A DNA stretch of 64,000 nucleotides from Elusimicrobiales bacterium (GCA_041651175.1 JBAZJT010000013.1:21769-85768), one strand, 5' to 3'; counted from the stretch's first letter, positions 7,697-15,358 are shown. Program-made: numbers and translations. The notes: generated from the letters alone by a model not told the origin.

Positions 7697-8759
7697 GGCT
7701 CTTGCCGCGCAAATTCCGGCATGGATATCGCAAAACGGCCCGGAGGGCGACTGCGTTCTGTGGACGCGCGCCCGGCTGCGGCGCAATCTGGCGGGGCAGC
7801 CGTTTCCGGCGCGGGCCGTTCCGGCGGAGCTGCGCCGCGCGCGCGAACTGATTCTGAAAAAGCTCTCCGTCCGCCCGGAAATGCGCGGAAGCGGAAAAAT
7901 CCGGCTGGATATCGCCGGCGCCTTTGAACAACGTCTGCTGGCGGAGCGCGGCCTCGCCGCGGAGGATTTCCCCGCGCAGCCGCGTTTCTGCGCCGCCGCA
8001 GTCTCGCCGGGGGAGGAGGTTTGCGCCCTGGTCAACTGGCGGGACGCGCTGAGTCTTTCTTTTACCGGCGCGGGGTTGTGCGCGCGGGCAACGTTGGAGG
8101 CGGCAGCGCGCTTTGACGCGGCCATGGGCGCGGCACTGGACTATGCCTGGGACAGGAATTTCGGCTGGCTTTCCTCCTCGCCGGAAAACGCGGGCACCGG
8201 GCTGCAGCTGTCCGCGCTGCTGCATATTCCCTGCCTTGCGCGCAGCGGCAGGGCCGAGGGCGCGCTGAAAAACCTCTCCAACCTGCGCGCCGGCTGGAAG
8301 GCGGACGGCCCCGGCGGAATCTTCCCCGATTTTTGCGAGATTTTCACCGCCTGCCCCTTCGGCTCCGGCGAGGAGGCGATGCTTGAAAACATCTCCTCCG
8401 CAGCGCATTTTCTCATCACGGCGGAGCGGCAGGCCCGCGATTGGCTTTTCTCCGGCCCGCGCGCCGTTTCAAGCGAAGACGAGGCCTGGCGCGCCTGCGG
8501 TCTGCTGGGCAACGCGCGCGTTATTTCCTACGAGGAGGCGCGCGGCAGAATATCCGCCGTCCTGATGGGGCTGGCCGCCGGGCTGCCGCTTCCGGTCCGG
8601 CGGGAGGCGGCGCTGAAACTTTTCGCGCTTTGCAGGCCGGCGCATATCGCGCAGGGATGCAGGCCGCCGGGAAAACGCAAATTCAATCCCGCCGCTGTAA
8701 CCGCGGCGGAAAGGGATATAAGGCGCGCGGCCATCATCCGCGCCGCGCTCAAGGCGTGA
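7686..8759 (+). CDS. mcsB: McsB-like protein-arginine kinase homologue with degenerate active site
   Basis: 357 residues, full length for McsB and alignable throughout (for example LDYAWDRNFGWLSSSPENAG with the B. subtilis VDYAFNEQRGYLTSCPTNVG). Key positions differ: SSRIR is WTRAR (26-30), the NEEDH catalytic motif is NWRDA (117-121), the reactive Cys before PTNVGTG is Ser165, GTGLR is GTGLQ (Gln174), the nucleotide loop RGIYGE is replaced by RAGWKADG, and the conserved His near 89 is Gly. By contrast the C-terminal RDxxRA motif of the phospho-arginine pocket is intact (RDIRRA, 343-348). It therefore looks like a pseudokinase that could still bind phospho-arginine, although a changed chemistry cannot be excluded. 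It overlaps mcsA. Confidence 0.85.
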   Translation: MRIEALAAQIPAWISQNGPEGDCVLWTRARLRRNLAGQPFPARAVPAELRRARELILKKLSVRPEMRGSGKIRLDIAGAFEQRLLAERGLAAEDFPAQPRFCAAAVSPGEEVCALVNWRDALSLSFTGAGLCARATLEAAARFDAAMGAALDYAWDRNFGWLSSSPENAGTGLQLSALLHIPCLARSGRAEGALKNLSNLRAGWKADGPGGIFPDFCEIFTACPFGSGEEAMLENISSAAHFLITAERQARDWLFSGPRAVSSEDEAWRACGLLGNARVISYEEARGRISAVLMGLAAGLPLPVRREAALKLFALCRPAHIAQGCRPPGKRKFNPAAVTAAERDIRRAAIIRAALKA

Positions 8760-8766
8760 TTAGTTG

Positions 8767-9183
8767 TCAGTTTGCTGTTTGCTGCCTGCTCTTGATGAAC
8801 TGCGCCCAGTGTTTGTCGGTTTTTGCGACGTGGTTAAGCAGCCAGGAGGAAACATTGCGGTGCGCGTCGTTTAGTATATCCTGCGAATAGCCTTCATTGT
8901 CGCATCTGGCTTTCAACTTGGCAAAAGCTGTTCTGAAGTAGTTATGCTGCGCCTTGTGTATGTTTATTTCGGGATAGTTTTCCTTTTCCAGCAGGGCTTC
9001 CTCGGTGGCGAAATGCACGTTCGCGTAGTGGTCAAGGAAACGGAACAGGGTGGCGATATCGTCTTTTTCCCTGCCGTCCAGTATTGACTGCACAAACGAA
9101 TTAACCGCGGCGAACAATTCCTTGTGCTGGGAATCTATCTCCGCCACGCCGGTAAGCAACTGATCGCTCCATTGCAGGGGCAT
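8767..9183 (-). CDS. Bacteriohemerythrin
   Basis: 138 residues starting MPLQWSDQLLTGVAEIDSQH. All di-iron ligands of the family are visible: His20, His57 and Glu61 (HFATE), His76 and His80 (HKAQH), His118 and Asp123 (HVAKTD). It is a single-domain cytoplasmic protein that binds O2 at a non-haem di-iron centre, for oxygen storage, delivery or sensing. A longer frame begins at 9255 but would read through a strong hairpin, so I start at 9183 although no clear Shine-Dalgarno is seen. It follows the DUF2914 gene on the same strand. Confidence 0.93.
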   Translation of the reverse strand: MPLQWSDQLLTGVAEIDSQHKELFAAVNSFVQSILDGREKDDIATLFRFLDHYANVHFATEEALLEKENYPEINIHKAQHNYFRTAFAKLKARCDNEGYSQDILNDAHRNVSSWLLNHVAKTDKHWAQFIKSRQQTAN

Positions 9184-9189
9184 ATGAAT

Positions 9190-9212
9190 GCGGGGCGGCT
9201 GCGCCGCCCCGC
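9190..9212 (-). terminator. GC hairpin after the DUF2914 gene
   Basis: A perfect 10-bp stem (GCGGGGCGGC with GCCGCCCCGC) and a 3-base loop lie between the DUF2914 stop and the hemerythrin start. There is no U-run. It may reduce read-through into, or occlude initiation of, the hemerythrin gene that starts seven bases later. Confidence 0.5.
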
Positions 9213-9223
9213 TCCTCACGCTG

Positions 9224-9676
9224 TTATTTTTGCACCGTAAATTCCGCCGCCGCAACCTGCGCGCCGGAACCGTCCACGGCTTCCACTTTCCAACTGCCGG
9301 GGGAGACTGTTTTGCTGCTCCAGGTGCGCATCGGGTCGTATTTTATCTGGAGGGGCACTTCCGCCACCTTTTTGCCTTCCAGATACCAGACATGGGTTAC
9401 AGTCCCTTCCGCCGCGCCGGAGACTTTCATCCAGCAGAACGCTTTTTCCGTGCCGGCAGGAAAATCCGCCGTCTCGCCGACGGGTTCCCTGTTTTCCACC
9501 GCCGAGGCGATGACCAGCTTCTCCGCTTTCAGCGCGGAGGCCGGCTGCGCCGGTTTTGCCGCATCCGCCGCGGCTTCAGCTTTTGCGGGTTCGGCCTTGG
9601 CCGGGGCGGCATTCTGCGCCAGCGCCGCGCCCGCGAAGGCAAACACCGGAATTGCCACTATCGCATATTTTCTCAT
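9224..9676 (-). CDS. Exported DUF2914 domain protein
   Basis: 150 residues. The ATG at 9676 follows AGGGAGG. Signal peptide MRKYAIVAIPVFAFAGAALA, an Ala/Lys/Pro-rich linker (about 22-48), then a DUF2914 domain: FCWMKVSGAAEGTVTHVWYL, VPLQIKYDPMRTWSSKTV, PGSWKVEAVDGSGA. These domains are found on periplasmic or surface proteins of several diderm phyla; the function is unknown. It is probably monocistronic, with a hairpin after the stop. Confidence 0.85.
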   Translation of the reverse strand: MRKYAIVAIPVFAFAGAALAQNAAPAKAEPAKAEAAADAAKPAQPASALKAEKLVIASAVENREPVGETADFPAGTEKAFCWMKVSGAAEGTVTHVWYLEGKKVAEVPLQIKYDPMRTWSSKTVSPGSWKVEAVDGSGAQVAAAEFTVQK

Positions 9677-9768
9677 GATGTGATTCCTCCCTATTTGGCT
9701 TATTCTCCCAAAAAACCCGCCCAGTTTCAAGCAGGGTTTTTCAGCAGATACTGATTACTGACTTTCTC

Positions 9769-10036
9769 CTACTGAGCTTTCCCTATTAGGTTGATGCGCT
9801 GGAGGCTCAGATTTGGACACAGGCTAGGCGCGGCTGCGCAGCCGTGCTTGCGCACCGCAAGCAGACGCAACGACGGCTGTGTCCGAATATGAGCCTCCCC
9901 GAAGGGGCTGTCCGCTTTTGGGCTGCGACTGCGTTGCAAATCGTTTGCATACGGGAAGTATGCCGCATTCTTTGCGCCTTGTCTCGCCGCAAAATCGGCC
10001 AGCCAGCGCATCAACCTAATAGGGAAAGCTCAGTAG
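9769..10036. repeat. 268-bp element with perfect 34-bp terminal inverted repeats
   Basis: Bases 9769-9802 and 10003-10036 are exact reverse complements, beginning CTACTGAGCTTTCCC at the outer ends. A second, imperfect pair lies inside (about 9801-9822 and 9875-9897, around GGAGGCTCA...GACACAG), so the whole piece can fold as a branched structure. No target duplication is evident. The short ORFs crossing it have no coding character. This fills the gap of almost 470 bases between the DUF2914 and AbiEii genes; nothing else is recognised in that gap. It could be a MITE, a recombination site or a structured RNA. Confidence 0.8.
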
Positions 10037-10144
10037 ACATGCAGTGAGCGGTCAACATCTATCGCGCGTAAGGACGCGGGGACGATGTAATGGTTGGATT
10101 AACGGCAGTTTAATAACACTTTAGACGGCAGAATGACGCCGATT

Positions 10145-11167
10145 CTATTTGCTGTTGATTTGGCTTTCCAAATCTTTAAGATCAGACACTATGACATCCC
10201 AGTCCGGCGGGGTCCCGAAAATCATTACCCGCATCAAGTCATAGTCCCTTCGGATAACCGCCATTCTCTCTTCGGAAGGGACAAGATGGAACGTGCCGGG
10301 TTTAGCGGTATCATAATGCGCCCATGCTGACTGAAAAAAGAGCGACTTGTGCTCAACAACACGCTTAAGCAATCGTTTATCCTTCAATGCTTCATCGGCA
10401 AAACCTCGTTTATATAAGCAATGCAAGTCGTAGTAATGCCTGGAAAGGCGTTCTTTAGACGGCTTATCGGCAGGTCGATTATATTCGGCATGAAGCAATG
10501 TGGCTTTTTCCCAAAATGTGCGCGCAATTGCCAATGTTCTAATTCGGCAAATAGAGACCTCAAATGCGCCAGAGAATTTCTCCGCCGCTATGGGAGATAT
10601 GTGTTCGTCACTGGCTGGCCAGTCATCTGAACGCGCTCCGAGTTCAAGCCGTATGGCAGACCTGACGTAGCCTGCTGCGGCGGATGTAATGTCACTTTGG
10701 GGATAAGTGAAAATGACAGTTTGAGTGTCGTCCGTGTCCAGTTCTAGCGACCAGTTTGCATCACCCATAACAGATTTAAAATCGCGCCGGAGATTCTGCA
10801 ACAAGTGCTCACGAATCAGTTCCGCGCATTTCGCGGACAATGCGTCAAGGCGACGGCGACGTTCTTTGACTCCAATACCATGTGCTTCCGGGTCTAAATC
10901 ATCCGCTGTAAATCCGAGGTCTTTGCGGCTAAATGACAGGTCCACATCTTCGGAAAAACGGTCAATGGCTTTATAGGCTTTGGACAGAGATGTTCCTCCC
11001 TTGAATATCATTTGTGGACGAACGCGGAGGACATCGAAAAGCCTATATAAAGTCCAGCAAACCCAGAAATCTTTTTCGACAAGCCGGGAATTGATGCCCG
11101 AAGCGCTTTCTGTCGCGATAAACAACTCGGCACGTTCCTTCGGGGACTTTTGAGCAGTAAAATCCAT
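10145..11167 (-). CDS. AbiEii-type nucleotidyltransferase toxin
   Basis: 340 residues from the ATG at 11167, two bases after the antitoxin stop; an in-frame ATG at 11215 inside the antitoxin gene is possible. The nucleotidyltransferase core is FKGGTSLSKAYKAI followed by RFSEDVDLSF, the GGTSLSK / RxSxDxDL pair of AbiEii/AbiGii proteins, with LVEKDFWV upstream. In characterised systems the toxin transfers nucleotides to cellular RNA targets and stops growth during phage infection or when the antitoxin falls. It is paired with an AbiEi-like gene as in type IV toxin-antitoxin loci. A structured inverted-repeat element lies just beyond its 3' end. Confidence 0.9.
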   Translation of the reverse strand: MDFTAQKSPKERAELFIATESASGINSRLVEKDFWVCWTLYRLFDVLRVRPQMIFKGGTSLSKAYKAIDRFSEDVDLSFSRKDLGFTADDLDPEAHGIGVKERRRRLDALSAKCAELIREHLLQNLRRDFKSVMGDANWSLELDTDDTQTVIFTYPQSDITSAAAGYVRSAIRLELGARSDDWPASDEHISPIAAEKFSGAFEVSICRIRTLAIARTFWEKATLLHAEYNRPADKPSKERLSRHYYDLHCLYKRGFADEALKDKRLLKRVVEHKSLFFQSAWAHYDTAKPGTFHLVPSEERMAVIRRDYDLMRVMIFGTPPDWDVIVSDLKDLESQINSK

Positions 11168-11169
11168 GT

Positions 11170-11793
11170 TTATTTGCGGGATTCCGTTATTTGATTCAGT
11201 ATGGGCTGCATCCATGCGGGGGCATACCGGGCATCTTTTTTAAGTTGGGCGAGAGTTTTTGACGGCAATGCGGTTTTAAGTTTTGAGACAATGGCATCGT
11301 CGATATTGCCCGGCCCAATAAAGCGCAATGCCTCCAGCACGAGAGCGCAGTCTTTGCCTTTTACCGCCATTCTGCGTGGAGAGACATGCTTGAAATTTAT
11401 GCTGTATGGACCGGCGACGATATTTCTAGAAGGCCCGTTAGTTAAATAAACGCGTTTTGCGGGCACCTGCGTGGATAACCCCAGCATATTTGCAGCTAAA
11501 GCGCCTGTTGGGACTATTTTGCTGCTGGTTCGGCGCGCTATGGCCCGAGCAATTGCATCCGCAGGAGGAGGCAATTTCCCACCCAGATTTTTATTGATGA
11601 CGGGATAGTAATAAAGCGAAACCCCAACACGGTTAATTGTCCCTTTCTTGGTGAGGCGAGATAATGCTTGTCGCACTGCCGCAGGACTGCCTATTGTATG
11701 GAAATCAACGGAAAAGACTACCGCCCCACGGCCTTTATGGACAATCTTCCGCAAAATCTTGCGCGTTGTGTTGTGGGAACTATTTGTCATCAT
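11170..11793 (-). CDS. AbiEi-like antitoxin / DUF6088-type transcriptional regulator
   Basis: About 207 residues. The N-terminal winged helix (KILRKIVHKGRGAVVFSVDF, VRQALSRLTKKGTINRVGVSLYYYP) is that of the AbiEi/DUF6088 group, followed by a C-terminal domain with RVYLTNGPSRNI and PRRMAVKG. I start it at 11793 (ATGATG; 11790 is equally possible) because the frame start at 11829 would lie upstream of a good promoter. The protein is expected to repress its own operon by binding inverted repeats and to counteract the toxin. A TGTCACA/TGTGACA inverted repeat brackets the -10 region directly upstream. Confidence 0.82.
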   Translation of the reverse strand: MMTNSSHNTTRKILRKIVHKGRGAVVFSVDFHTIGSPAAVRQALSRLTKKGTINRVGVSLYYYPVINKNLGGKLPPPADAIARAIARRTSSKIVPTGALAANMLGLSTQVPAKRVYLTNGPSRNIVAGPYSINFKHVSPRRMAVKGKDCALVLEALRFIGPGNIDDAIVSKLKTALPSKTLAQLKKDARYAPAWMQPILNQITESRK

Positions 11794-11798
11794 ATCAA

Positions 11799-11836
11799 TG
11801 TCACAGAAATATACACTTTTTTGTGACACATTTCAA
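11799..11836 (-). promoter_or_regulatory. Promoter and probable operator of the abiE operon
   Basis: On the minus strand TTGAAA (-35, 11831-11836), 17-base spacer, TATATT (-10, 11808-11813). The arms TGTCACA (read at 11822-11828) and TGTGACA (11799-11805) form an inverted repeat enclosing the -10, so a bound dimer would block polymerase. The predicted transcription start near 11801 leaves a leader of only about ten bases before ATGATG. Confidence 0.7.
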
Positions 11837-12030
11837 CAGCACAACAGGGCCGCGCGCTGAAAATCCGCTGCGCCGCCGGCGTATGCTATGATGCCGCCTG
11901 TTCATCCGCGCCGGCGGCGGGGGCGGTTCCGTATGAATTCAAATCCGGCTGGGCCTGTGCCGCGGATTGCGGCTGGTAAATGGGCCGAAAGGCCCTGTAC
12001 AAAGGTTTCGGGGCGCGCTAGAATAATGCC

Positions 12031-12237
12031 ATGTACGGGAAATTCATTCTCGTGGCGCTGGCGGGGCTGGCCGCCCTGTGCTTCCTGCTGAGGGCGGTCA
12101 TAGACGGTTTTCTCACCACCTGGGACCCGATAAAATACTACAGGCAGTCTTTCAGGAACGCGCTGAACAAACCCAAGAGCAAACCCATAAAACCCATGAC
12201 TCTCCGCGAAAAAATGGAAGCGGAAGGCAAGTGGTAA
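12031..12237 (+). CDS. Small single-span membrane protein, unknown
   Basis: 68 residues: a hydrophobic helix at about 4-22 (KFILVALAGLAALCFLLRAV), then a basic tail with FRNALNKPKSKPIKPM and the end REKMEAEGKW. No family is recognised. It reads as a genuine short gene because the frame ends 20 bases before cdd on the same strand and the hydrophobic-basic layout is coherent. No strong Shine-Dalgarno is seen. The 200 bases upstream to the abiE promoter hold no other supported feature. Confidence 0.55.
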   Translation: MYGKFILVALAGLAALCFLLRAVIDGFLTTWDPIKYYRQSFRNALNKPKSKPIKPMTLREKMEAEGKW

Positions 12238-12257
12238 TTTAATATAATATCCCATAT

Positions 12258-12698
12258 ATGCTGGCAGCCGCGCATACGCATCGAAAAGTTTCAAAGCCGC
12301 TGGAAAAGAGGCTTTTGAAAGCCGCGCTTTCCGCGCGCGAAAATGCGTATTGCCCGTATTCCGGCTATAAGGTCGGGGCAAGCGCGCTGGCCGTGTCCGG
12401 GCGCATATACTCCGGCGCGAATGTGGAGAATTCGTCCTACGGGCTTACCGTGTGCGCCGAGCGCGCCGCCATCTTCAGCGCCGTGTGCGCGGGCGAGCGG
12501 GAGCTTGCCGCTGTCTGCGTCGCGGCAAAAGCCGCGCGCCCGTGCGGCGCGTGCCGGCAGGTGATGTCCGAATTCCTGCCCAAGGACGCGCCCGTGTTGA
12601 TAGCCTCCGTGGACGACGACGGCAAAACAAAGGTGATACGGCGCGCCCTGTCCGAAATTCTGCCCATGGCTTTTGATCCTGGCGAAGCCGGGCTGTGA
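12258..12698 (+). CDS. cdd: Cytidine deaminase
   Basis: 146 residues, the normal size of the homotetrameric enzyme. Motifs: YCPYSGYKVGASA near the start, GANVENSSYGLTVCAERAAI (zinc Cys and catalytic Glu in CAE) and RPCGACRQVMSEF (the two remaining zinc Cys). It deaminates cytidine and deoxycytidine to uridine nucleosides in pyrimidine salvage. A TATAAT is present at 12243-12248, close upstream, without a convincing -35. It heads a same-strand run through the accB-like gene, methyltransferase and accC. Confidence 0.93.
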   Translation: MLAAAHTHRKVSKPLEKRLLKAALSARENAYCPYSGYKVGASALAVSGRIYSGANVENSSYGLTVCAERAAIFSAVCAGERELAAVCVAAKAARPCGACRQVMSEFLPKDAPVLIASVDDDGKTKVIRRALSEILPMAFDPGEAGL

Positions 12699-12708
12699 GG
12701 TTGCCATT

Positions 12709-13086
12709 ATGGATATAAAAACGCTTTCCGAGCTTACCGGCTGGATGAAAACCACCGACCTGGCGGAAGTGGTGTACCGCAAAAACGGCGACGGGCTGGA
12801 GCTGCGCAGCGAGGAGGCCCCCGTGCGGGCCGACATCCCCTCCTGCGCGCTGGAGCCGGTTGGCGCGCCCGCCGTGGGCATTTACCGAGCGGCGGAGGCG
12901 GGCAAATCCCGCCAGTTCCGGGAAGGCATGGCGGTCGCCGCGGGCGAATCGCTGGGCTATATTGAAATGTCGGGCGAGAAGAAGCCCGTCCTGTGCCCCG
13001 CGAAAGGGTTCCTGCGCGTTATCTGCATTGACGACGGCAAGCCGGCGCAGTACGGCCAGCCGCTGTTTTTTGTAGAGCCGCAATGA
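12709..13086 (+). CDS. AccB-like biotin carboxyl carrier homologue lacking the biotinyl lysine
   Basis: 125 residues. The second half aligns without gaps to the BCCP biotinyl domain: AVGIYRAA for the fold start, SLGYIEMSGEKKPV against LCIVEAMKMMNQ, and DDGKPAQYGQPLFFVE at the end. The EAMKM hairpin is replaced by EMSGEK, putting Gly89 where the biotinylated Lys belongs; two Lys lie two and three residues further on. Normal biotinylation is therefore doubtful. The N-terminal half (LSELTGWMKTTDLAEVVYRKNG) matches the AccB N-terminus. The position before accC supports a link to acetyl-CoA carboxylase, possibly as a non-biotinylated subunit. The start at 12709 is preferred over 12673 by alignment. 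Confidence 0.8.
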   Translation: MDIKTLSELTGWMKTTDLAEVVYRKNGDGLELRSEEAPVRADIPSCALEPVGAPAVGIYRAAEAGKSRQFREGMAVAAGESLGYIEMSGEKKPVLCPAKGFLRVICIDDGKPAQYGQPLFFVEPQ

Positions 13087-14006
13087 ACGGGAAGTTCCTC
13101 AACAAAATAGTCTGCGCGGACGCTTTGTCCGCGCTTGGCGAAATTGAGGAAAATTCCATAGACGTCGTCCTGACAGACCCGCCGTATTTTCTGGACAAGC
13201 TGGATAATAACTGGGACGCCGGCAAGGTCGCCTGCCGCAGGAATCAGCAGGTGGTCAAATCCCTTCCCGCCGGGATGAAATTTGACAGGCGGCAGGGGCT
13301 GCGCTTTTACGAATGGTACCTTGCCGTATCGCGCGGGATTTTCAGGGTGTTAAAGCCGGGGGGATTCTTTTTCTCTTTTTCCAGCCCCAGACTTTACCAC
13401 AGAATGGCCTCCGCCATGGACGATGCCGGTTTTGAGCTGCGGGATTCTTTTATCTGGCTATACACCAAAAACCAGGCCAAGGCGATGGGGGTGGAGCGTT
13501 CCATAAACAAAATGCGCGCGTCCGCCGCCGAGAAGAAAAACGCCGCCGCCCTCCTGCGCGGCTGGAAGACGCCGCAGCTGAAATCCTGCTTTGAGCCGAT
13601 AGCGATGGGCCAGAAGCCGCCGGACGCGACGTATCTGAAAAATATGCTCAGGCACGGGGTGGGGCTGCTAAACACCAATGTCAAAATCGGAGCCGGGATG
13701 CATCCCGCCAATGTGGCCGCGGCGGAAAGCATTTCCCCCGAAATAGACCGGACCTTCCTGCTGCCCAAGCCGTCAAAGCGGGAGCGCGGCGGCTACAACA
13801 CCCACAAAACCGTAAAGCCGCTGTCTGTGTGCGAGTATCTGATAAGACTTTCAGCCTTTGCCGGCGACGCCGTGGTGCTTGACCCGTTTGCGGGGAGCGG
13901 CACCACCGCCGTGGCGGCAAAGCGGCTGGGCAGGAATTATATCGGGATAGAACTGAACCGCCAATACGCGGCGATAGCCGAAAAAAGACTTGCGGAGGCC
14001 GTATGA
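13083..14006 (+). CDS. Orphan DNA methyltransferase (N6-adenine or N4-cytosine, DPPY type)
   Basis: 307 residues. Motif IV TDPPYF lies near the N-terminus and motif I DPFAGSGTTAVAAKRLGRNYIGIE near the C-terminus, the beta-class order. A target-recognition region with basic stretches lies between (about 130-230), and HKTVKPLSVCEYLIRL precedes motif I. No restriction endonuclease gene is near, so it looks like a solitary methylase. It overlaps the accB-like gene and accC by ATGA at both ends, so the three are almost certainly translated from one mRNA, an odd partnership. Confidence 0.92.
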   Translation: MNGKFLNKIVCADALSALGEIEENSIDVVLTDPPYFLDKLDNNWDAGKVACRRNQQVVKSLPAGMKFDRRQGLRFYEWYLAVSRGIFRVLKPGGFFFSFSSPRLYHRMASAMDDAGFELRDSFIWLYTKNQAKAMGVERSINKMRASAAEKKNAAALLRGWKTPQLKSCFEPIAMGQKPPDATYLKNMLRHGVGLLNTNVKIGAGMHPANVAAAESISPEIDRTFLLPKPSKRERGGYNTHKTVKPLSVCEYLIRLSAFAGDAVVLDPFAGSGTTAVAAKRLGRNYIGIELNRQYAAIAEKRLAEAV

Positions 14007-15358
14007 AACCCTTCAAAAAAGTGATGATAGCCAATCGCGGAGAAATCGCGCTGCGCGTGATGCGCACGTTGCGGGAGATGGGCATAGCCTCCGTGGCGGT
14101 GTATTCGGAGGCGGACCGCTGCGCGCTTCATGTCGCTGAGGCGGACGAGGCCGTTTGCATCGGTCCCGCCCCCGCGCGGGAGAGCTATCTCAACATGAAG
14201 GCGGTGGTCGCCGCCGCCAAACTCTGCGGCGCGGACGCTGTGCATCCGGGCTACGGTTTTCTGTCGGAGAATCCGCAATTTTCCAAAATGATAGCGGACG
14301 CGGGGATAACTTTCATAGGCCCCGGCCCCAAGGCTATTGAGATGCTGGGCTACAAATCCACGGCGCGCGCGCTGGCGGTTTCCCACAATGTGCCGGTTAC
14401 GCCGGGCACGAAGGACTGCGTTTCGCTCAAGGATTGCGCCAAAGAGGCCGCCTCGGTGGGATACCCCATCATGATAAAAGCCGCCGCCGGAGGCGGCGGC
14501 AAGGGCATGCGCATAGTCTGGGAGGAAAAACAGCTCAACCACGAAGTGCACATGGCCAAAAACGAGGCCAGGGCCGCTTTCAGCGACGACGGCGTTTATT
14601 TTGAGAAATACATTCCCGCCCCGCGCCATGTGGAGATACAGATAGCCGCCGATTCGCACGGCAAAGTCGTCGCCTTCCCGGAGCGCGACTGCAGCGTGCA
14701 GCGCCGCCATCAGAAGCTGGTGGAGGAATCCCCTTCGCCGGCGGTGAACGCGAAATTGCGCGAACAGATGGCAGAGGCTGCCGTGCGGCTGGTGAAAGCC
14801 TCCGGCTACACCGGCGTCGGCACCGTGGAATTTCTGCTGGAGCCGGGCGGCAGTTTCTATTTCATGGAGGTCAACACCCGCCTTCAGGTGGAGCATCCCG
14901 TAACCGAGGCCGTAACCGGCCTGGACCTGGTGCGCGAGCAGATAATAATAGCCTCCGGCGGGCATGTCTCGGTGGACGCGGCGCGCGCGCTGAAAGTCAA
15001 CGGCCATTCCATAGAGCACCGCATCAATGCCGAGGACCCGGACAAAAATTTCGCCCCCAACTGCGGCACGGTGGAGGAATGGCTGCCCCCCGGCGGCCCC
15101 GGCGTGCGCGTGGACAGCCATATGTATCCCGGTTACACCGTTCCCAGCTATTACGACAGCCTGCTTGCCAAGCTGATAGTCTGGGGCGCGGACCGGGAGG
15201 CCGCCCTGGCCAGAAGCCGCCGCGCGCTTGCGGAGTTCAGGATTTCCGGGTTGAAAACCACGATACCTTTCCATCTCAAGGTGCTGGGCAACGGGGAATT
15301 CGTCTCCGGCAAGTTTGACACCGGCCTGCTGGCCAGAATGGCCGAAACCAAAGTGTGA
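14003..15358 (+). CDS. accC: Acetyl-CoA carboxylase, biotin carboxylase subunit
   Basis: 451 residues, the standard length. IANRGEIALRV, HPGYGFLSEN, the ATP-grasp glycine loop AAAGGGGKGMR, ERDCSVQRRHQKLVEE and MEVNTRLQVEHPVTE are all intact, so ATP-dependent carboxylation of biotin should be possible. It needs a biotinylated carrier, but the only AccB-like gene here lacks the lysine, so a true BCCP must be encoded elsewhere or the carrier is unusual. accA and accD are not in the window. It overlaps the methyltransferase gene by ATGA and the following SGNH-like gene by one base. Confidence 0.95.
   Translation: MKPFKKVMIANRGEIALRVMRTLREMGIASVAVYSEADRCALHVAEADEAVCIGPAPARESYLNMKAVVAAAKLCGADAVHPGYGFLSENPQFSKMIADAGITFIGPGPKAIEMLGYKSTARALAVSHNVPVTPGTKDCVSLKDCAKEAASVGYPIMIKAAAGGGGKGMRIVWEEKQLNHEVHMAKNEARAAFSDDGVYFEKYIPAPRHVEIQIAADSHGKVVAFPERDCSVQRRHQKLVEESPSPAVNAKLREQMAEAAVRLVKASGYTGVGTVEFLLEPGGSFYFMEVNTRLQVEHPVTEAVTGLDLVREQIIIASGGHVSVDAARALKVNGHSIEHRINAEDPDKNFAPNCGTVEEWLPPGGPGVRVDSHMYPGYTVPSYYDSLLAKLIVWGADREAALARSRRALAEFRISGLKTTIPFHLKVLGNGEFVSGKFDTGLLARMAETKV

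Noticed and set aside
9769..10047. Short ORFs inside the 34-bp inverted-repeat element
   Set aside because: They arise on both strands from the palindromic sequence and have no ribosome site or recognisable protein character.
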